From a virus: a stretch of DNA of 24,278 nucleotides. This document shows, in pieces, positions 1 through 6,919 of the stretch (position 1 is the stretch's first letter; each line of letters starts with the position of its first letter). The notes under the pieces are model-generated. The model was not told the origin of the DNA. It saw only the letters and a program-made list of their open reading frames with translations, and did no database searches. A program made the translations under genes and the position numbers. The stretch is from IMG/VR virus record IMGVR_UViG_3300028844_008239, positions 1-24,278 of that record; one strand, written 5' to 3'.

Positions 1-945
1 ATGATTTTCCATAAACATAGCCATGTTGGGGCGATTGGTGATAGAAATATACAGATTTTAGAACACATTCAAAACCAATTACCAGGGTGGCATATCATAG
101 ATGCAACCTACTTATTTAGACTAAAACCAGTATATTGGCAACACCCAGATAATAGATTTTTGTATAATGATACTATTCCTAATAGAAGATTACTTGTACA
201 ACAGTTAGATCCTGGTACTTACTTAGAAAATAATGAATTCATGGATCAATTGGATTTTAATCATTTGCCATGTGTAAGTGATGTTACATGTGATTGGAAT
301 TTTTGGGCATGGTTGTATGGACAAAACAGAGAAAATTATAACTTAAATTCCATTCCATTAGATTTAAACGATGACTTTAATCACTTTTTGTTTTTTAATA
401 AGAAAGCACCATTACACAGAAAACATGCAATAGATAATATAATAAACCATGACCTAACTGATTATGGCATTGTAACTATTGATGATGGTGAACGTTACAT
501 GACCTTTGAGGGAAACACCAGAGACGAGGAAGAAGGCGGTCAATTATTTAAATGGGACAACCAGTCACCGCCTGATGCTGGTTTAGGTAATAAAGATGTA
601 ATTGGAAACACCTTCTGTTACATTGTAGGAGAAACAACTTTTAATGATAGATTTTTAAGTGAAAAAACTTGGAAGCCTATTATAGCAAAAAGACCTTTCT
701 TGCATTTACATCCAGAAAAGTACAAAGCATTACAGGATATGGGATTCAAAACATTTGATTGTTTATGGGACGAAAAACGTGATTGGTTTGAAAACTTATT
801 ACATCTAACTACATGTAACAAACAGCAAGTACAGGATATGTATGATTCAGTACAAGATATATTAGATTATAATTATGATTACTTTTGGGGAGAGTTCCAA
901 GAGAAAAATATTGCTACTTTGAATCAGTACCTTCTTCAGATCTAA
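1..945 (+). CDS. Glycosyltransferase-like phage protein, possibly 5'-truncated
   Basis: A 314-aa protein open from the first base, so the true start may lie upstream of the window. The middle has an N-K-K-x-P-x-H-R segment (residues 133-140). The C-terminal part has FLSEKTWKPI (218-227) followed by RPFLHLHP and then GFKTFDCLWDE (248-258). In my knowledge this combination (E-K-x-x-x-P-I, a proline-rich loop, GFKTF, an acidic D-E) marks a family common in marine myoviruses and resembles the donor-binding half of GT10-like glycosyltransferases. Family membership is by motif memory only. It is the only plus-strand gene before 13 kb, and its 3' end overlaps the convergent gene at 914-1315 by 32 bp. 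Glycosylation of host or virion surface is a guess. Confidence 0.7.
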   Translation: MIFHKHSHVGAIGDRNIQILEHIQNQLPGWHIIDATYLFRLKPVYWQHPDNRFLYNDTIPNRRLLVQQLDPGTYLENNEFMDQLDFNHLPCVSDVTCDWNFWAWLYGQNRENYNLNSIPLDLNDDFNHFLFFNKKAPLHRKHAIDNIINHDLTDYGIVTIDDGERYMTFEGNTRDEEEGGQLFKWDNQSPPDAGLGNKDVIGNTFCYIVGETTFNDRFLSEKTWKPIIAKRPFLHLHPEKYKALQDMGFKTFDCLWDEKRDWFENLLHLTTCNKQQVQDMYDSVQDILDYNYDYFWGEFQEKNIATLNQYLLQI

Positions 946-1315
946 GTGCCTCTTCTATGTAAGGACTTAAATCCTGTATAGGCAACTTGTCACTAAACTT
1001 TAATTTAAACATCATCATATCCTCTTTAGTCCATGGTCTAGTTCTAAGTGATGCTTTTGCAATCACATTCACATACAATGTCATACCATCTACAATAGAC
1101 TCGTCCCAAGGATTACCATAGTTTATTTCAAACTGATAATCAGTGTCCATACTCTCAAACCACTTTCTAAAAGGTACAAGAGCATTGTGGATACCTGCTT
1201 CAGTTATCCATTCATAGTCTGCATCATCACTGCATGGAGCACAAATCAACAATACTGAATCTACAGTATTCTCGTGAATATTCTTCTTTAAAAAGTTTTC
1301 TTTATTATCTGCCAT
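914..1315 (-). CDS. Hypothetical protein, 133 aa
   Basis: Not recognised. It is soluble and acidic, with no signal peptide or TM segment. It has a D-D-A-D-Y-E-W-I segment near residue 30 and a W-T-K-E-D motif near residue 95. It is the last gene of the minus-strand run that descends from 5314, and its 3' end overlaps the convergent gene at 1-945. It begins 5 bp after the stop of the gene at 1321-1527. It looks like a real gene because it fills the operon without gaps, but the sequence gives no function. Confidence 0.65.
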   Translation of the reverse strand: MADNKENFLKKNIHENTVDSVLLICAPCSDDADYEWITEAGIHNALVPFRKWFESMDTDYQFEINYGNPWDESIVDGMTLYVNVIAKASLRTRPWTKEDMMMFKLKFSDKLPIQDLSPYIEEALRSEEGTDSK

Positions 1316-1320
1316 AAACG

Positions 1321-1527
1321 TTATGATTCGTCTTCGCCATAACGTCCACGTTCACGATTGCCATCACTGTTAAGTTCCGTGAGGTCTTGTTGTTTGTGTT
1401 TGAAATTTTTTTCTGCTTCTGATGTTTTCTTTCCCCAAATCCTTTCCCAAGAATCTGCGTAAGTGCTATTGTCACTACTTACTTTAGATTGAATACTGTC
1501 ACCAGTAATGTCATTTTTTGTTGCCAT
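1321..1527 (-). CDS. Small hydrophilic hypothetical protein, 68 aa
   Basis: A 68-aa polar protein rich in S, D, E and K. It has a W-E-R-I-W-G-K-K segment around residues 27-34 and no hydrophobic segment, and is probably largely disordered outside that segment. It overlaps the upstream gene at 1511-1714 by 17 bp, which suggests translational coupling. No family recognised. Confidence 0.55.
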   Translation of the reverse strand: MATKNDITGDSIQSKVSSDNSTYADSWERIWGKKTSEAEKNFKHKQQDLTELNSDGNRERGRYGEDES

Positions 1528-1714
1528 TTTCCTTTGCCTTATTAGTGCGTTCCTCTGCTGTTACTAGAACCGCGTCACAGTGAGGACATGTTAAATCAAT
1601 ATCTAACATATCACAAATTGCTTGGTGTTTTACAAAATTTTCTTTAGGTTCTTTTTCCATACTATTCCACATTTCTGTTGGTACAGGGTAACCCACGTGC
1701 TTAATAGTTTGCAA
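1511..1714 (-). CDS. Small protein with one CPHC motif, 67 aa
   Basis: A 67-aa protein with a single C-P-H-C pair at residues 43-46 after another Cys at 34. This could bind a metal, possibly as a dimer, since one CxxC pair is only half a zinc ribbon. The C-terminus is Lys/Asn/Glu-rich. It overlaps its neighbours at both ends (1511-1527 and 1701-1714), typical of a tightly packed phage operon. Function unknown. Confidence 0.55.
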   Translation of the reverse strand: MQTIKHVGYPVPTEMWNSMEKEPKENFVKHQAICDMLDIDLTCPHCDAVLVTAEERTNKAKENGNKK

Positions 1715-1967
1715 TGAACTTTAACTCATTATCAACTTCAGGATCATTCAAATGCCCTTTGACATCTGGATAGTCTTCGTTGTAATATATTTCATTACCT
1801 TTGAGTAAGGCAAGTTCCCATAGACCTTTTTTGCCACCGTAACTATATTTATGCTTAATTACACTAGCACCGTAACCATTCTTGAACTTGTACACATATT
1901 GTATACCACCTTGTTCAGGTTTGTGTGTTTCAAAAGATTCTAACAGGTCGCTGTCTCTCATACTCAT
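1701..1967 (-). CDS. Conserved phage protein, 88 aa
   Basis: An 88-aa protein with an aromatic, glycine-rich core: YVYKFKNGYGASVI, then G-G-K-K-G-L-W-E-L-A. The pattern resembles small conserved proteins of marine T4-like phages that I have seen annotated only as hypothetical. The start is supported by an AGGAAAA ribosome-binding stretch 5-10 nt upstream of the ATG. It starts 10 bp after the stop of the oxygenase-like gene at 1977-2804. Function unknown. Confidence 0.65.
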   Translation of the reverse strand: MSMRDSDLLESFETHKPEQGGIQYVYKFKNGYGASVIKHKYSYGGKKGLWELALLKGNEIYYNEDYPDVKGHLNDPEVDNELKFIANY

Positions 1968-1976
1968 TTTATTTTC

Positions 1977-2804
1977 CTATTTTAATAATTTATTATTATC
2001 ATACATATGACAGATATCGCTAAATGTGTAATCATTATTGCCCATAAATCTTAGGCTCAATCTATTACCACTATTTGCATGTACTTTATGCCAACTACTT
2101 AGAGGTATAATGTACCCACAATCATATTTCACTTTTTCGCCAACCACGTTTAAATTATCTGCATGTTCTTTAGATAATAAAAAATCTCCATGTGATGCTG
2201 TCAGTATATCCTGTTTTAACGTTATAGGTTCTAACCCTTCTGCATCTGATTGTTGCAGTAAGTTATGTTTTTGTTTATGTTCTGATAGTAACTTTTTAGA
2301 TAGGTTTTCTAGCTCAATTGAACCTTTAGCAAATTGTACACTAGTTTCTTCTTTCTCACCATAAAAAGGAAAATTAAATGCAAAATTACTTCTATTGTTT
2401 AAGTACTCACGCATCTGATCATCAGCCCAATAAGGATGTCCTTCTCTGTGCCAAAGAGTTGTTCCATGAAATTTAATTAAAGTTATAGGAAAATGTACTT
2501 TACCAAATCCTCTTTGTGGAGACATAAGAAGATTACTTTGAAAAGTATCTAGGAACCATTCATAAAGTGTTCTACCTACTCTATTACCGTTAGGTACTGC
2601 TAATAAATAAGGAAGTTCACTGTCACCTGATTTTATAAGTTGAGGCAACCACATAAAACTTGTAGTAGCAGTTGGTTTATCTACATGATAACTGCCGTCT
2701 GCTATATCTATATCCTGATCGTCAAAAACATCTTCCCACTTTATAGGTAACTCTAGATTAGGTAAATCTATAAAAGGATGTGTTTCTTTATCTTCCCTCA
2801 ACAT
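1977..2804 (-). CDS. Putative Fe(II)/2-oxoglutarate oxygenase-like protein, 275 aa
   Basis: A 275-aa protein in which H119-R-E121 is followed about 120 residues later by a distal W-H (239) and H242, then R252 in LSLRF. The spacing and the terminal basic residue resemble the HxD/E...H...R arrangement of Fe(II)/2OG dioxygenases with a double-stranded beta-helix. The metal motif is HxE rather than the usual HxD, so this is inference. The gene has its own late-type promoter (AATAAATA) ending 6 nt before the ATG, leaving no room for a Shine-Dalgarno sequence, so its mRNA may be leaderless when made from that promoter. Alternative: a cupin-like protein without oxygenase activity. Confidence 0.6.
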   Translation of the reverse strand: MLREDKETHPFIDLPNLELPIKWEDVFDDQDIDIADGSYHVDKPTATTSFMWLPQLIKSGDSELPYLLAVPNGNRVGRTLYEWFLDTFQSNLLMSPQRGFGKVHFPITLIKFHGTTLWHREGHPYWADDQMREYLNNRSNFAFNFPFYGEKEETSVQFAKGSIELENLSKKLLSEHKQKHNLLQQSDAEGLEPITLKQDILTASHGDFLLSKEHADNLNVVGEKVKYDCGYIIPLSSWHKVHANSGNRLSLRFMGNNDYTFSDICHMYDNNKLLK

Positions 2805-2810
2805 AATTTG

Positions 2811-2818
2811 TATTTATT
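2811..2818 (-). promoter_or_regulatory. Candidate T4-type late promoter (AATAAATA)
   Basis: AATAAATA on the minus strand, 6 nt before the ATG at 2804. It matches the NATAAATA late promoter of marine T4-like phages. The predicted start site falls on or next to the start codon. Confidence 0.5.
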
Positions 2819-3047
2819 CTTTTATTTTTCTAGCAAACTTTAATTCTTGTTGCCAGTTACTATCATTCATAGCCTCATGGCCTGAGCCTTCCTGTGCTAA
2901 AATAATTCTACCACCATCCATATCTATACGAATACTATCGGTAGTAATAACTTCACCGTGCCTACCCATAAACACGCCTGTCATTTTTCCTTGGGTATCT
3001 TCTTTATGTACCTTTTCAATTAGTTCTATTAGTTCTTCCTTTCTCAT
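2814..3047 (-). CDS. Small hypothetical protein, 77 aa
   Basis: A 77-aa charged protein with an N-terminal amphipathic helix (KEELIELIEKVHKE), a G-V-F-M-G-R-H-G-E strand segment and I-R-I-D-M-D-G-G-R-I-I. Its ATG overlaps the stop of the small membrane protein at 3044-3202 (ATGA overlap), so translation is probably coupled. No recognised domain. Confidence 0.6.
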   Translation of the reverse strand: MRKEELIELIEKVHKEDTQGKMTGVFMGRHGEVITTDSIRIDMDGGRIILAQEGSGHEAMNDSNWQQELKFARKIKE

Positions 3048-3202
3048 ACTATATTTTCAGTTTTTTCAATTTTAACATCATCAAAATAATTTTTTAACTC
3101 ATTATTATTTTGGGTTTGGAATACAACAAATCCTCCTACAAATATTACTCCGAGAAGCAATAATGGTATTACTATAAGTTGCATTATGTCATCAAAGCTC
3201 AT
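3044..3202 (-). CDS. Single-TM small membrane protein, 52 aa
   Basis: Read by hand from the minus strand: 52 codons plus TGA. Residues about 7-28 form one hydrophobic helix (QLIVIPLLLLGVIFVGGFVV). It is followed by a polar tail with N-N-N-E-L-K and D-D-V-K-I-E-K. The start ATG overlaps the stop of the gene at 3199-3687, and its own TGA overlaps the ATG of the gene at 2814-3047. The double ATGA overlap is strong evidence that it is translated. It fills what would otherwise be a 150-bp hole in the operon. Function unknown; a cytoplasmic-membrane phage protein. Confidence 0.72.
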   Translation of the reverse strand: MSFDDIMQLIVIPLLLLGVIFVGGFVVFQTQNNNELKNYFDDVKIEKTENIV

Positions 3203-3687
3203 CCTCTACGCATCCTTGCAATGTCTTTTGCTTGATCTGTGCCCTTCATAACAGGTACTGCATTACTTTTGTGCATAGTTGCAATACCTTGTATAAGGTC
3301 GCCTGTGTACTTCATAGGCTCTTTCTTAGTGCCTTTACCGTCCATGCCAGTATTAAAAGTACCATTCTTCATAGACTGTTCCATGAGACTTGGATACTTT
3401 TTTCTGTGTTCTCTATCTGCGTCTGCTCTCCAGTTAGTTTCTGGTATGCGAGTTTTAAATGTAGAACGATCACGTGGATCAGGCTTTTTCTTGAGACCGT
3501 AACAGTACTCAATATACTCATCAAGTGTATCGTATCTCATATGATGCAAATGTTTTTGCTTCATAGATTTGTTGTACTCACGCCACCTAAGTTCTAACTC
3601 TTTAAGTTTACCTTTAGTCATCTTAGGTAACTTGCAAGTTTTACGAGTGTTGATAGTACTTAGACCTTGTTGTAAATGCATTGTCAT
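3199..3687 (-). CDS. Conserved T4-like phage protein, 162 aa
   Basis: A 162-aa basic protein. The N-terminus has QGLSTINTRK, the middle has ELELRWREYNK and L-D-E-Y-I-E-Y-C-Y-G, and the C-terminus has LIQGIATMHKSNAVPV and A-K-D-I-A-R-M-R-R. I recognise this combination from hypothetical proteins of cyanomyoviruses and related marine myoviruses, where it is well conserved. No enzymatic motif is visible. The Lys/Arg content suggests nucleic-acid or virion binding. It starts 2 bp after the stop of the nuclease-like gene at 3690-4430. Confidence 0.72.
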   Translation of the reverse strand: MTMHLQQGLSTINTRKTCKLPKMTKGKLKELELRWREYNKSMKQKHLHHMRYDTLDEYIEYCYGLKKKPDPRDRSTFKTRIPETNWRADADREHRKKYPSLMEQSMKNGTFNTGMDGKGTKKEPMKYTGDLIQGIATMHKSNAVPVMKGTDQAKDIARMRRG

Positions 3688-3689
3688 AA

Positions 3690-4430
3690 TTATATTATAA
3701 CTCCTAACTTTGCTTTTGTCAACAATTCTTTTTCGCTTTTGTACTCGCCAACTAAGTAATCGCCAGCCATAACATCATTTAGAGATAAATGACCTTCATT
3801 TGTAGTACCGTCTTCTAATATAGCACCAGCATGTTGGTTAGTAATTTTAAGTGTACCATTAAGTATGTCCTCACTAGGAACAAGATACATGTTTACTTGA
3901 TCTTTACAAACTAGCACACAAAGAATATAATCAAACTCTTTTGCTTTTGTTTGTTGAAAACTGCCATTACCACTTTGCGAAATATCTGCAAATGATAATG
4001 CACGTTCTTCAAGTAGACTAGGAATAGCCTGATACTTCTTGCTTTTGTTTTTAGGCTTACCACTGGCCGCCCTTATAACTTTAATTTCTACTTTTAGCAT
4101 ATCATCGCCTTTCTCAAGTAGCCTATCAAAGTTAGTAGCCTTACAGTTGTTTGCTTTGTAAAACTCCTCGTAGATAACTTTGGTTTGTTTGGTCTTGGTT
4201 AAGATATCAATAAACTTATCTTCAACTATTTCTTCAACAGTTTCACCAATACCTGTACCGTAATTAGCATACAAGTTGTAAAAAGGAAAGTCTGCTGTTT
4301 TTATAGACTCGATAACTTTGTCTAGCAGTTGAGGACTGTGTTTAAGTGCCTCAAAGAAGTCTAGTGTATCACCAGCAGTATCCTCAGACCTTTCGAAACC
4401 AATTGCTTCTAAAACATGTTTATCTAACAT
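3690..4430 (-). CDS. Putative PD-(D/E)XK nuclease-fold protein, 246 aa
   Basis: A 246-aa protein with the layout of a restriction-endonuclease-like fold. An early helix carries acidic residues (IGETVEEIVEDK, 61-72). A strand then has D110-M-L-K-V-E115-I-K117 (D-x4-E-x-K), and a later helix-strand has Q-Q-T-K-A-K-E-F-D-Y-I-L-C-V-L-V. Such an E-x-K strand followed by a Q/K helix and a hydrophobic strand is typical of type II restriction enzymes and related phage nucleases. This is inferred from motif order only. Its ATG overlaps the stop of the upstream membrane-protein gene by 1 bp (TAATG). Possible roles are host DNA degradation or DNA processing. Confidence 0.6.
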   Translation of the reverse strand: MLDKHVLEAIGFERSEDTAGDTLDFFEALKHSPQLLDKVIESIKTADFPFYNLYANYGTGIGETVEEIVEDKFIDILTKTKQTKVIYEEFYKANNCKATNFDRLLEKGDDMLKVEIKVIRAASGKPKNKSKKYQAIPSLLEERALSFADISQSGNGSFQQTKAKEFDYILCVLVCKDQVNMYLVPSEDILNGTLKITNQHAGAILEDGTTNEGHLSLNDVMAGDYLVGEYKSEKELLTKAKLGVII

Positions 4431-4792
4431 TATTTAACCACCGTTCTTAAAACTTCAACTATTACTTTACCGTATTTGGCAAACCACCCTTGATCTTCTG
4501 CCATTGCTAGTTCAGGCATCAGCATAAGTGCTGTTTCTGTGCCTAGGAATGCATTACCAATTAGTAAAAAGCCTGCACTTGATACTAGTAGGTACATGTG
4601 ATCGTTATCTCTGAAACTGTGAATTATAATCAACAAGGTTCCAAAAATCATTGATAGGTATGCAAATATTTCCATGTCAGGATTGCTTTTACCTAGTGCA
4701 ACGGTCATTCCAATAAACAAACTGGAACAACCGATTATCTTCAAAGTGGTTTGAACAACACTATGAATCTTTTGCTTTTGCTTCTTAGTCAT
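4430..4792 (-). CDS. Multi-pass small membrane protein, 120 aa
   Basis: A 120-aa protein with a basic N-terminus (MTKKQKQKIH) and about three hydrophobic segments: residues 18-34, 42-59 and 67-95. A soluble tail follows with D-Q-G-W-F-A-K-Y-G-K. Positive charges at the N-terminus predict it lies inside the cytoplasm. It is in an operon with the genes at 4799-5314 (6 bp gap) and 3690-4430 (1 bp overlap). No family recognised. Confidence 0.65.
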   Translation of the reverse strand: MTKKQKQKIHSVVQTTLKIIGCSSLFIGMTVALGKSNPDMEIFAYLSMIFGTLLIIIHSFRDNDHMYLLVSSAGFLLIGNAFLGTETALMLMPELAMAEDQGWFAKYGKVIVEVLRTVVK

Positions 4793-4798
4793 TATTCC

Positions 4799-5314
4799 TT
4801 ATTGGATAATGCCATTAGACAGTTCGTATTGGATAGCAATACTGTTAAACAAGTTATAGTACTCGTTATCACTGTTTGGTCTGTGTTCTGAACCATATAG
4901 GTCAGCATCAACAAAGTTCCAATTCACAGAACCGTCTTTGTTAGTGTTTTCGTCTGAACTGACTGCTCTGTTAAATGCTCTAGCAAACTCGCTATCAAAA
5001 GTAACACCAGGTCTGTAAGCGGCACCTTTACCAAAGAAACCCATTTTTTCTAATGCATGACCAACTGAGTTGAGTGAAAACTTACCACTGTCTCCATCAG
5101 CATCACCTAAAGTGATTTGCATTGGATCATCAATAATATAGAACTTGTCTTCACCAAGTTCACCAAAGTTCTTAGACACATAGTCTTCTACAAACTTTTT
5201 ACCCTTTTCAAATGCTTCAGCATCATTAGTTCTGTATTGCATATCGTACATTTCCATACCTTTCTGCAACATTGTTGGCTCTTGTTGTTCGCCTAAAATT
5301 CTAACATTTAACAT
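4799..5314 (-). CDS. Hypothetical protein, 171 aa
   Basis: A 171-aa acidic soluble protein, first gene of the minus-strand operon that runs down to 914. A consensus sigma70-like promoter lies upstream (5350-5378), with a GTAGGAG Shine-Dalgarno sequence shortly before the ATG. Visible segments are YVSKNFGELGEDKFYIIDD and G-D-A-D-G-D-S-G-K-F. No catalytic motif recognised. The strong promoter suggests early expression. Confidence 0.68.
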   Translation of the reverse strand: MLNVRILGEQQEPTMLQKGMEMYDMQYRTNDAEAFEKGKKFVEDYVSKNFGELGEDKFYIIDDPMQITLGDADGDSGKFSLNSVGHALEKMGFFGKGAAYRPGVTFDSEFARAFNRAVSSDENTNKDGSVNWNFVDADLYGSEHRPNSDNEYYNLFNSIAIQYELSNGIIQ

Positions 5315-5349
5315 AAAAAACTCCTACTGTTTTATTAAATTATGTATAT

Positions 5350-5378
5350 ATTATAGCAAAAAAGGCCGAACGAGTCAA
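5350..5378 (-). promoter_or_regulatory. Sigma70-like promoter of the 5314-914 operon
   Basis: Minus strand: TTGACT (5378-5373), 17-nt spacer, TATAAT (5355-5350). The -35 is preceded by AAAAAGG, shared with four other promoters here. A GTAGGAG ribosome-binding site follows before the ATG at 5314. Confidence 0.85.
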
Positions 5379-5406
5379 CCTTTTTGCCACTTTTTTTGGT
5401 ATTTTT

Positions 5407-5607
5407 TTACGATTTTTTGCTATTAAGTAGTCTTAAATCACCCATTGTATAGGCTACAAACAATAATATGGGTGTGAAAGCCAATGCAATTTGAGTGTTT
5501 TTAGACACATCTAGCATACTGATTAGGTAGTTATATCCATACACTACGGCAAACATAGTGAACAAAATGCCCAGTCCAATTGAGGTTTTTTTGATAATAT
5601 CTAACAT
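5407..5607 (-). CDS. Two-TM small membrane protein, 66 aa
   Basis: A 66-aa protein with two hydrophobic helices (about residues 10-30 and 39-56), a short loop D-V-S-K-N-T-Q and a basic tail (LLNSKKS). It is monocistronic: its own promoter lies at 5643-5671, an AGGAG sits just before the ATG, and the next gene downstream has a separate promoter. Topology and size would fit a holin, antiholin or superinfection protein, but nothing in the sequence decides between them. Confidence 0.68.
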   Translation of the reverse strand: MLDIIKKTSIGLGILFTMFAVVYGYNYLISMLDVSKNTQIALAFTPILLFVAYTMGDLRLLNSKKS

Positions 5608-5642
5608 AAATTTACTCCTGTTATGTGTTTAATTACTCTATT

Positions 5643-5671
5643 ATAGTACTACATCTAGTATGTAAGGTCAA
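5643..5671 (-). promoter_or_regulatory. Sigma70-like promoter of the 66-aa membrane protein
   Basis: Minus strand: TTGACC (5671-5666), 17-nt spacer, TACTAT (5648-5643). It has the same AAAAAGG preceding the -35. An overlapping TATAAT gives a 20-nt spacer and is less likely. Confidence 0.72.
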
Positions 5672-5692
5672 CCTTTTTCACAATATATAGTC

Positions 5693-5720
5693 AAAAAAAT
5701 ACCCTCCGAAGAGGGTATTT
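5693..5720 (-). terminator. Rho-independent terminator after the outer-membrane protein gene
   Basis: A perfect 10-bp stem (5697-5706 with 5711-5720), with a TTCG tetraloop on the minus strand and then a run of T residues. It lies 24 bp beyond the stop at 5744, so it isolates that gene from the next promoter. Confidence 0.88.
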
Positions 5721-5743
5721 AAACTCATAATCGGGGTGTCGAT

Positions 5744-6352
5744 TTAGAATTTGTATGAGTAGCCAACATAAAAGTTGTCAACGTCTTGTACCTTGTCTAA
5801 AAGGTCTTCGTCGTTGTTATCGTGATCGATAAAACCAACTTTTACTGAACCACCCGCTAAGTCAAAAGACTTAGATACTTCAATGTAAGAACCTGCATTG
5901 TCCCAGTCGCCATAGGCAACGTCAACAACTTTTAATGCACTTGTTTCTACTAAGTAGAAATCACCTGCATCGTCAAGTCCTTTAGCATAGTATACGCCAA
6001 ATAGATCAAAGTTTGCTGAAACGCCCACTTCTTCCCATCCGTCAATGTCAATACCTTGGTAGCCACGGTCAACGTATGCAACGTTTAAATCAACGCCACC
6101 TAAGTCAAAACCATAACCAACCATAGTAGTTGTCATTAAATCTGAAGTTTCATTCAAAGACATAACTTTTGCACCAGCAAAGATACCATTATCAAGACTT
6201 ACTAAGCCTTGTGCTGAATATCCAATACCGTCACTCATAGTTACACCTCTGAAGATATTATCAGATGCGATTCCAACTTTACCACTAATATCAGCGGCAA
6301 ATGTTGGAGTCGATAGCATAATTGCTACCATAAATGTGAATATACCTTTCAT
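5744..6352 (-). CDS. Secreted outer-membrane beta-barrel protein (TIGR02001/Gcw_chp-like), 202 aa
   Basis: A 202-aa protein with a Sec signal peptide: basic MKG, hydrophobic core to about residue 15, and T-F-A/A cleavage near residue 19. The mature part starts with alternating beta strands carrying G-I-A-S-D-N-I-F-R-G-V-T, then A-Q-G and G-I-F-A-G. That matches my memory of the TIGR02001 proteobacterial family (SDYRFRG-S-S). The last residues are YVGYSYKF, a C-terminal aromatic beta signal for BAM insertion. It is slightly shorter than bacterial relatives (about 240 aa). It has its own promoter, strong AAGGAGG ribosome-binding site, structured leader and terminator, so it behaves as an independent host-derived cassette. 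It is predicted to be made in the infected cell and placed in the outer membrane. Role unknown: receptor masking and nutrient uptake are both possible. Confidence 0.8.
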   Translation of the reverse strand: MKGIFTFMVAIMLSTPTFAADISGKVGIASDNIFRGVTMSDGIGYSAQGLVSLDNGIFAGAKVMSLNETSDLMTTTMVGYGFDLGGVDLNVAYVDRGYQGIDIDGWEEVGVSANFDLFGVYYAKGLDDAGDFYLVETSALKVVDVAYGDWDNAGSYIEVSKSFDLAGGSVKVGFIDHDNNDEDLLDKVQDVDNFYVGYSYKF

Positions 6353-6374
6353 ATATTCCTCCTTTCTTATATAC

Positions 6375-6422
6375 GTTACTGAATTTTAAAGACGACTAAG
6401 GCCGGCCTTTTGCGACAGTAAC
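6375..6422 (-). promoter_or_regulatory. Structured 5' leader of the outer-membrane protein mRNA
   Basis: GTTACTG (6422-6416 on the minus strand) pairs perfectly with CAGTAAC (6381-6375). The 34-nt loop contains the 12-bp palindrome AAGGCCGGCCTT (6398-6409). The predicted +1 of the promoter at 6429-6457 is about 6422, so the mRNA would begin with this stem. It ends 22 nt before the ATG, leaving the AAGGAGG free. It may protect the 5' end, act as a riboregulator, or be a DNA operator. Confidence 0.55.
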
Positions 6423-6428
6423 TATTCT

Positions 6429-6457
6429 ATTTTACTAAAAATTGACTCTAAGGTCAA
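6429..6457 (-). promoter_or_regulatory. Sigma70-like promoter of the outer-membrane protein gene
   Basis: Minus strand: TTGACC (6457-6452), 17-nt spacer, TAAAAT (6434-6429), with AAAAAAAGG before the -35. TTGAC also recurs inverted inside the spacer (TTGAC-N6-GTCAA, 6442-6457), a possible operator. Confidence 0.75.
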
Positions 6458-6504
6458 CCTTTTTTTGGGAGTAATTGAACCTTTTTTTGATATTATAAGA
6501 CTTT

Positions 6505-6512
6505 TATTTATC
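6505..6512 (-). promoter_or_regulatory. Candidate late promoter (GATAAATA)
   Basis: GATAAATA on the minus strand about 150 nt upstream of the outer-membrane protein ATG, behind the terminator at 6554-6584. It could give that gene a second, late transcript. It is a short motif in AT-rich DNA, so chance is possible. Confidence 0.3.
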
Positions 6513-6553
6513 AATAGTTTGTGCGATTTTTATGCAGACTCTTTAGACAATCC

Positions 6554-6584
6554 AAAAAAAAGCACCCTTAAAGAGTGCTTTTTT
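6554..6584. terminator. Bidirectional rho-independent terminator
   Basis: AAAAAAGCAC (6556-6565) pairs with GTGCTTTTTT (6575-6584) around a 9-nt loop, with T runs on both strands. It sits 15 bp past the stop of the winged-helix gene at 6599-6862. Confidence 0.85.
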
Positions 6585-6598
6585 CTAACAGTTAGTTG

Positions 6599-6862
6599 TT
6601 ACACTAAACCGTTTGCCATTGCTTTATAACCAGCGGCAATAACAGCTCTTGAAGGTGTACCTAAACGGTATACATTTCTGCTTCTGTTTTTAGTGTCGGT
6701 CACTGTGTTCAAATAGATAGGATATCCTTTGAATCTTAGTGATTGAATCACTGCTTGTGGGTTACCAGCACCGAAAAAACTTCTGATTTGTGCTGAAGAT
6801 AAAGTTCTGCCTTCTTGTAAAGCGGCTAAAACTTTGCTTTCTTTAGTTGTTGATGTAGTCAT
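6599..6862 (-). CDS. Small winged-helix DNA-binding protein, 87 aa
   Basis: An 87-aa protein whose first half reads as a helix-turn-helix: KVLAALQEGRTLSSAQIRSF, then N-P-Q-A-V-I-Q-S-L-R-F-K-G-Y-P-I-Y. The wing follows (K-N-R-S-R-N-V-Y-R-L-G). The tail LGTPSRAVIAAGYKA recalls small putative regulators in cyanomyoviruses. It is monocistronic with its own consensus promoter (6920-6947) and terminator (6554-6584), as expected for an early regulator. The target is unknown; the inverted repeats near 6398-6457 are the nearest candidates. Confidence 0.78.
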   Translation of the reverse strand: MTTSTTKESKVLAALQEGRTLSSAQIRSFFGAGNPQAVIQSLRFKGYPIYLNTVTDTKNRSRNVYRLGTPSRAVIAAGYKAMANGLV

Positions 6863-6919
6863 ATGACCTCCTAATTTTCAACTTTTTGGTTAGAACACCC
6901 TTGCTCTAACTTGTATACT

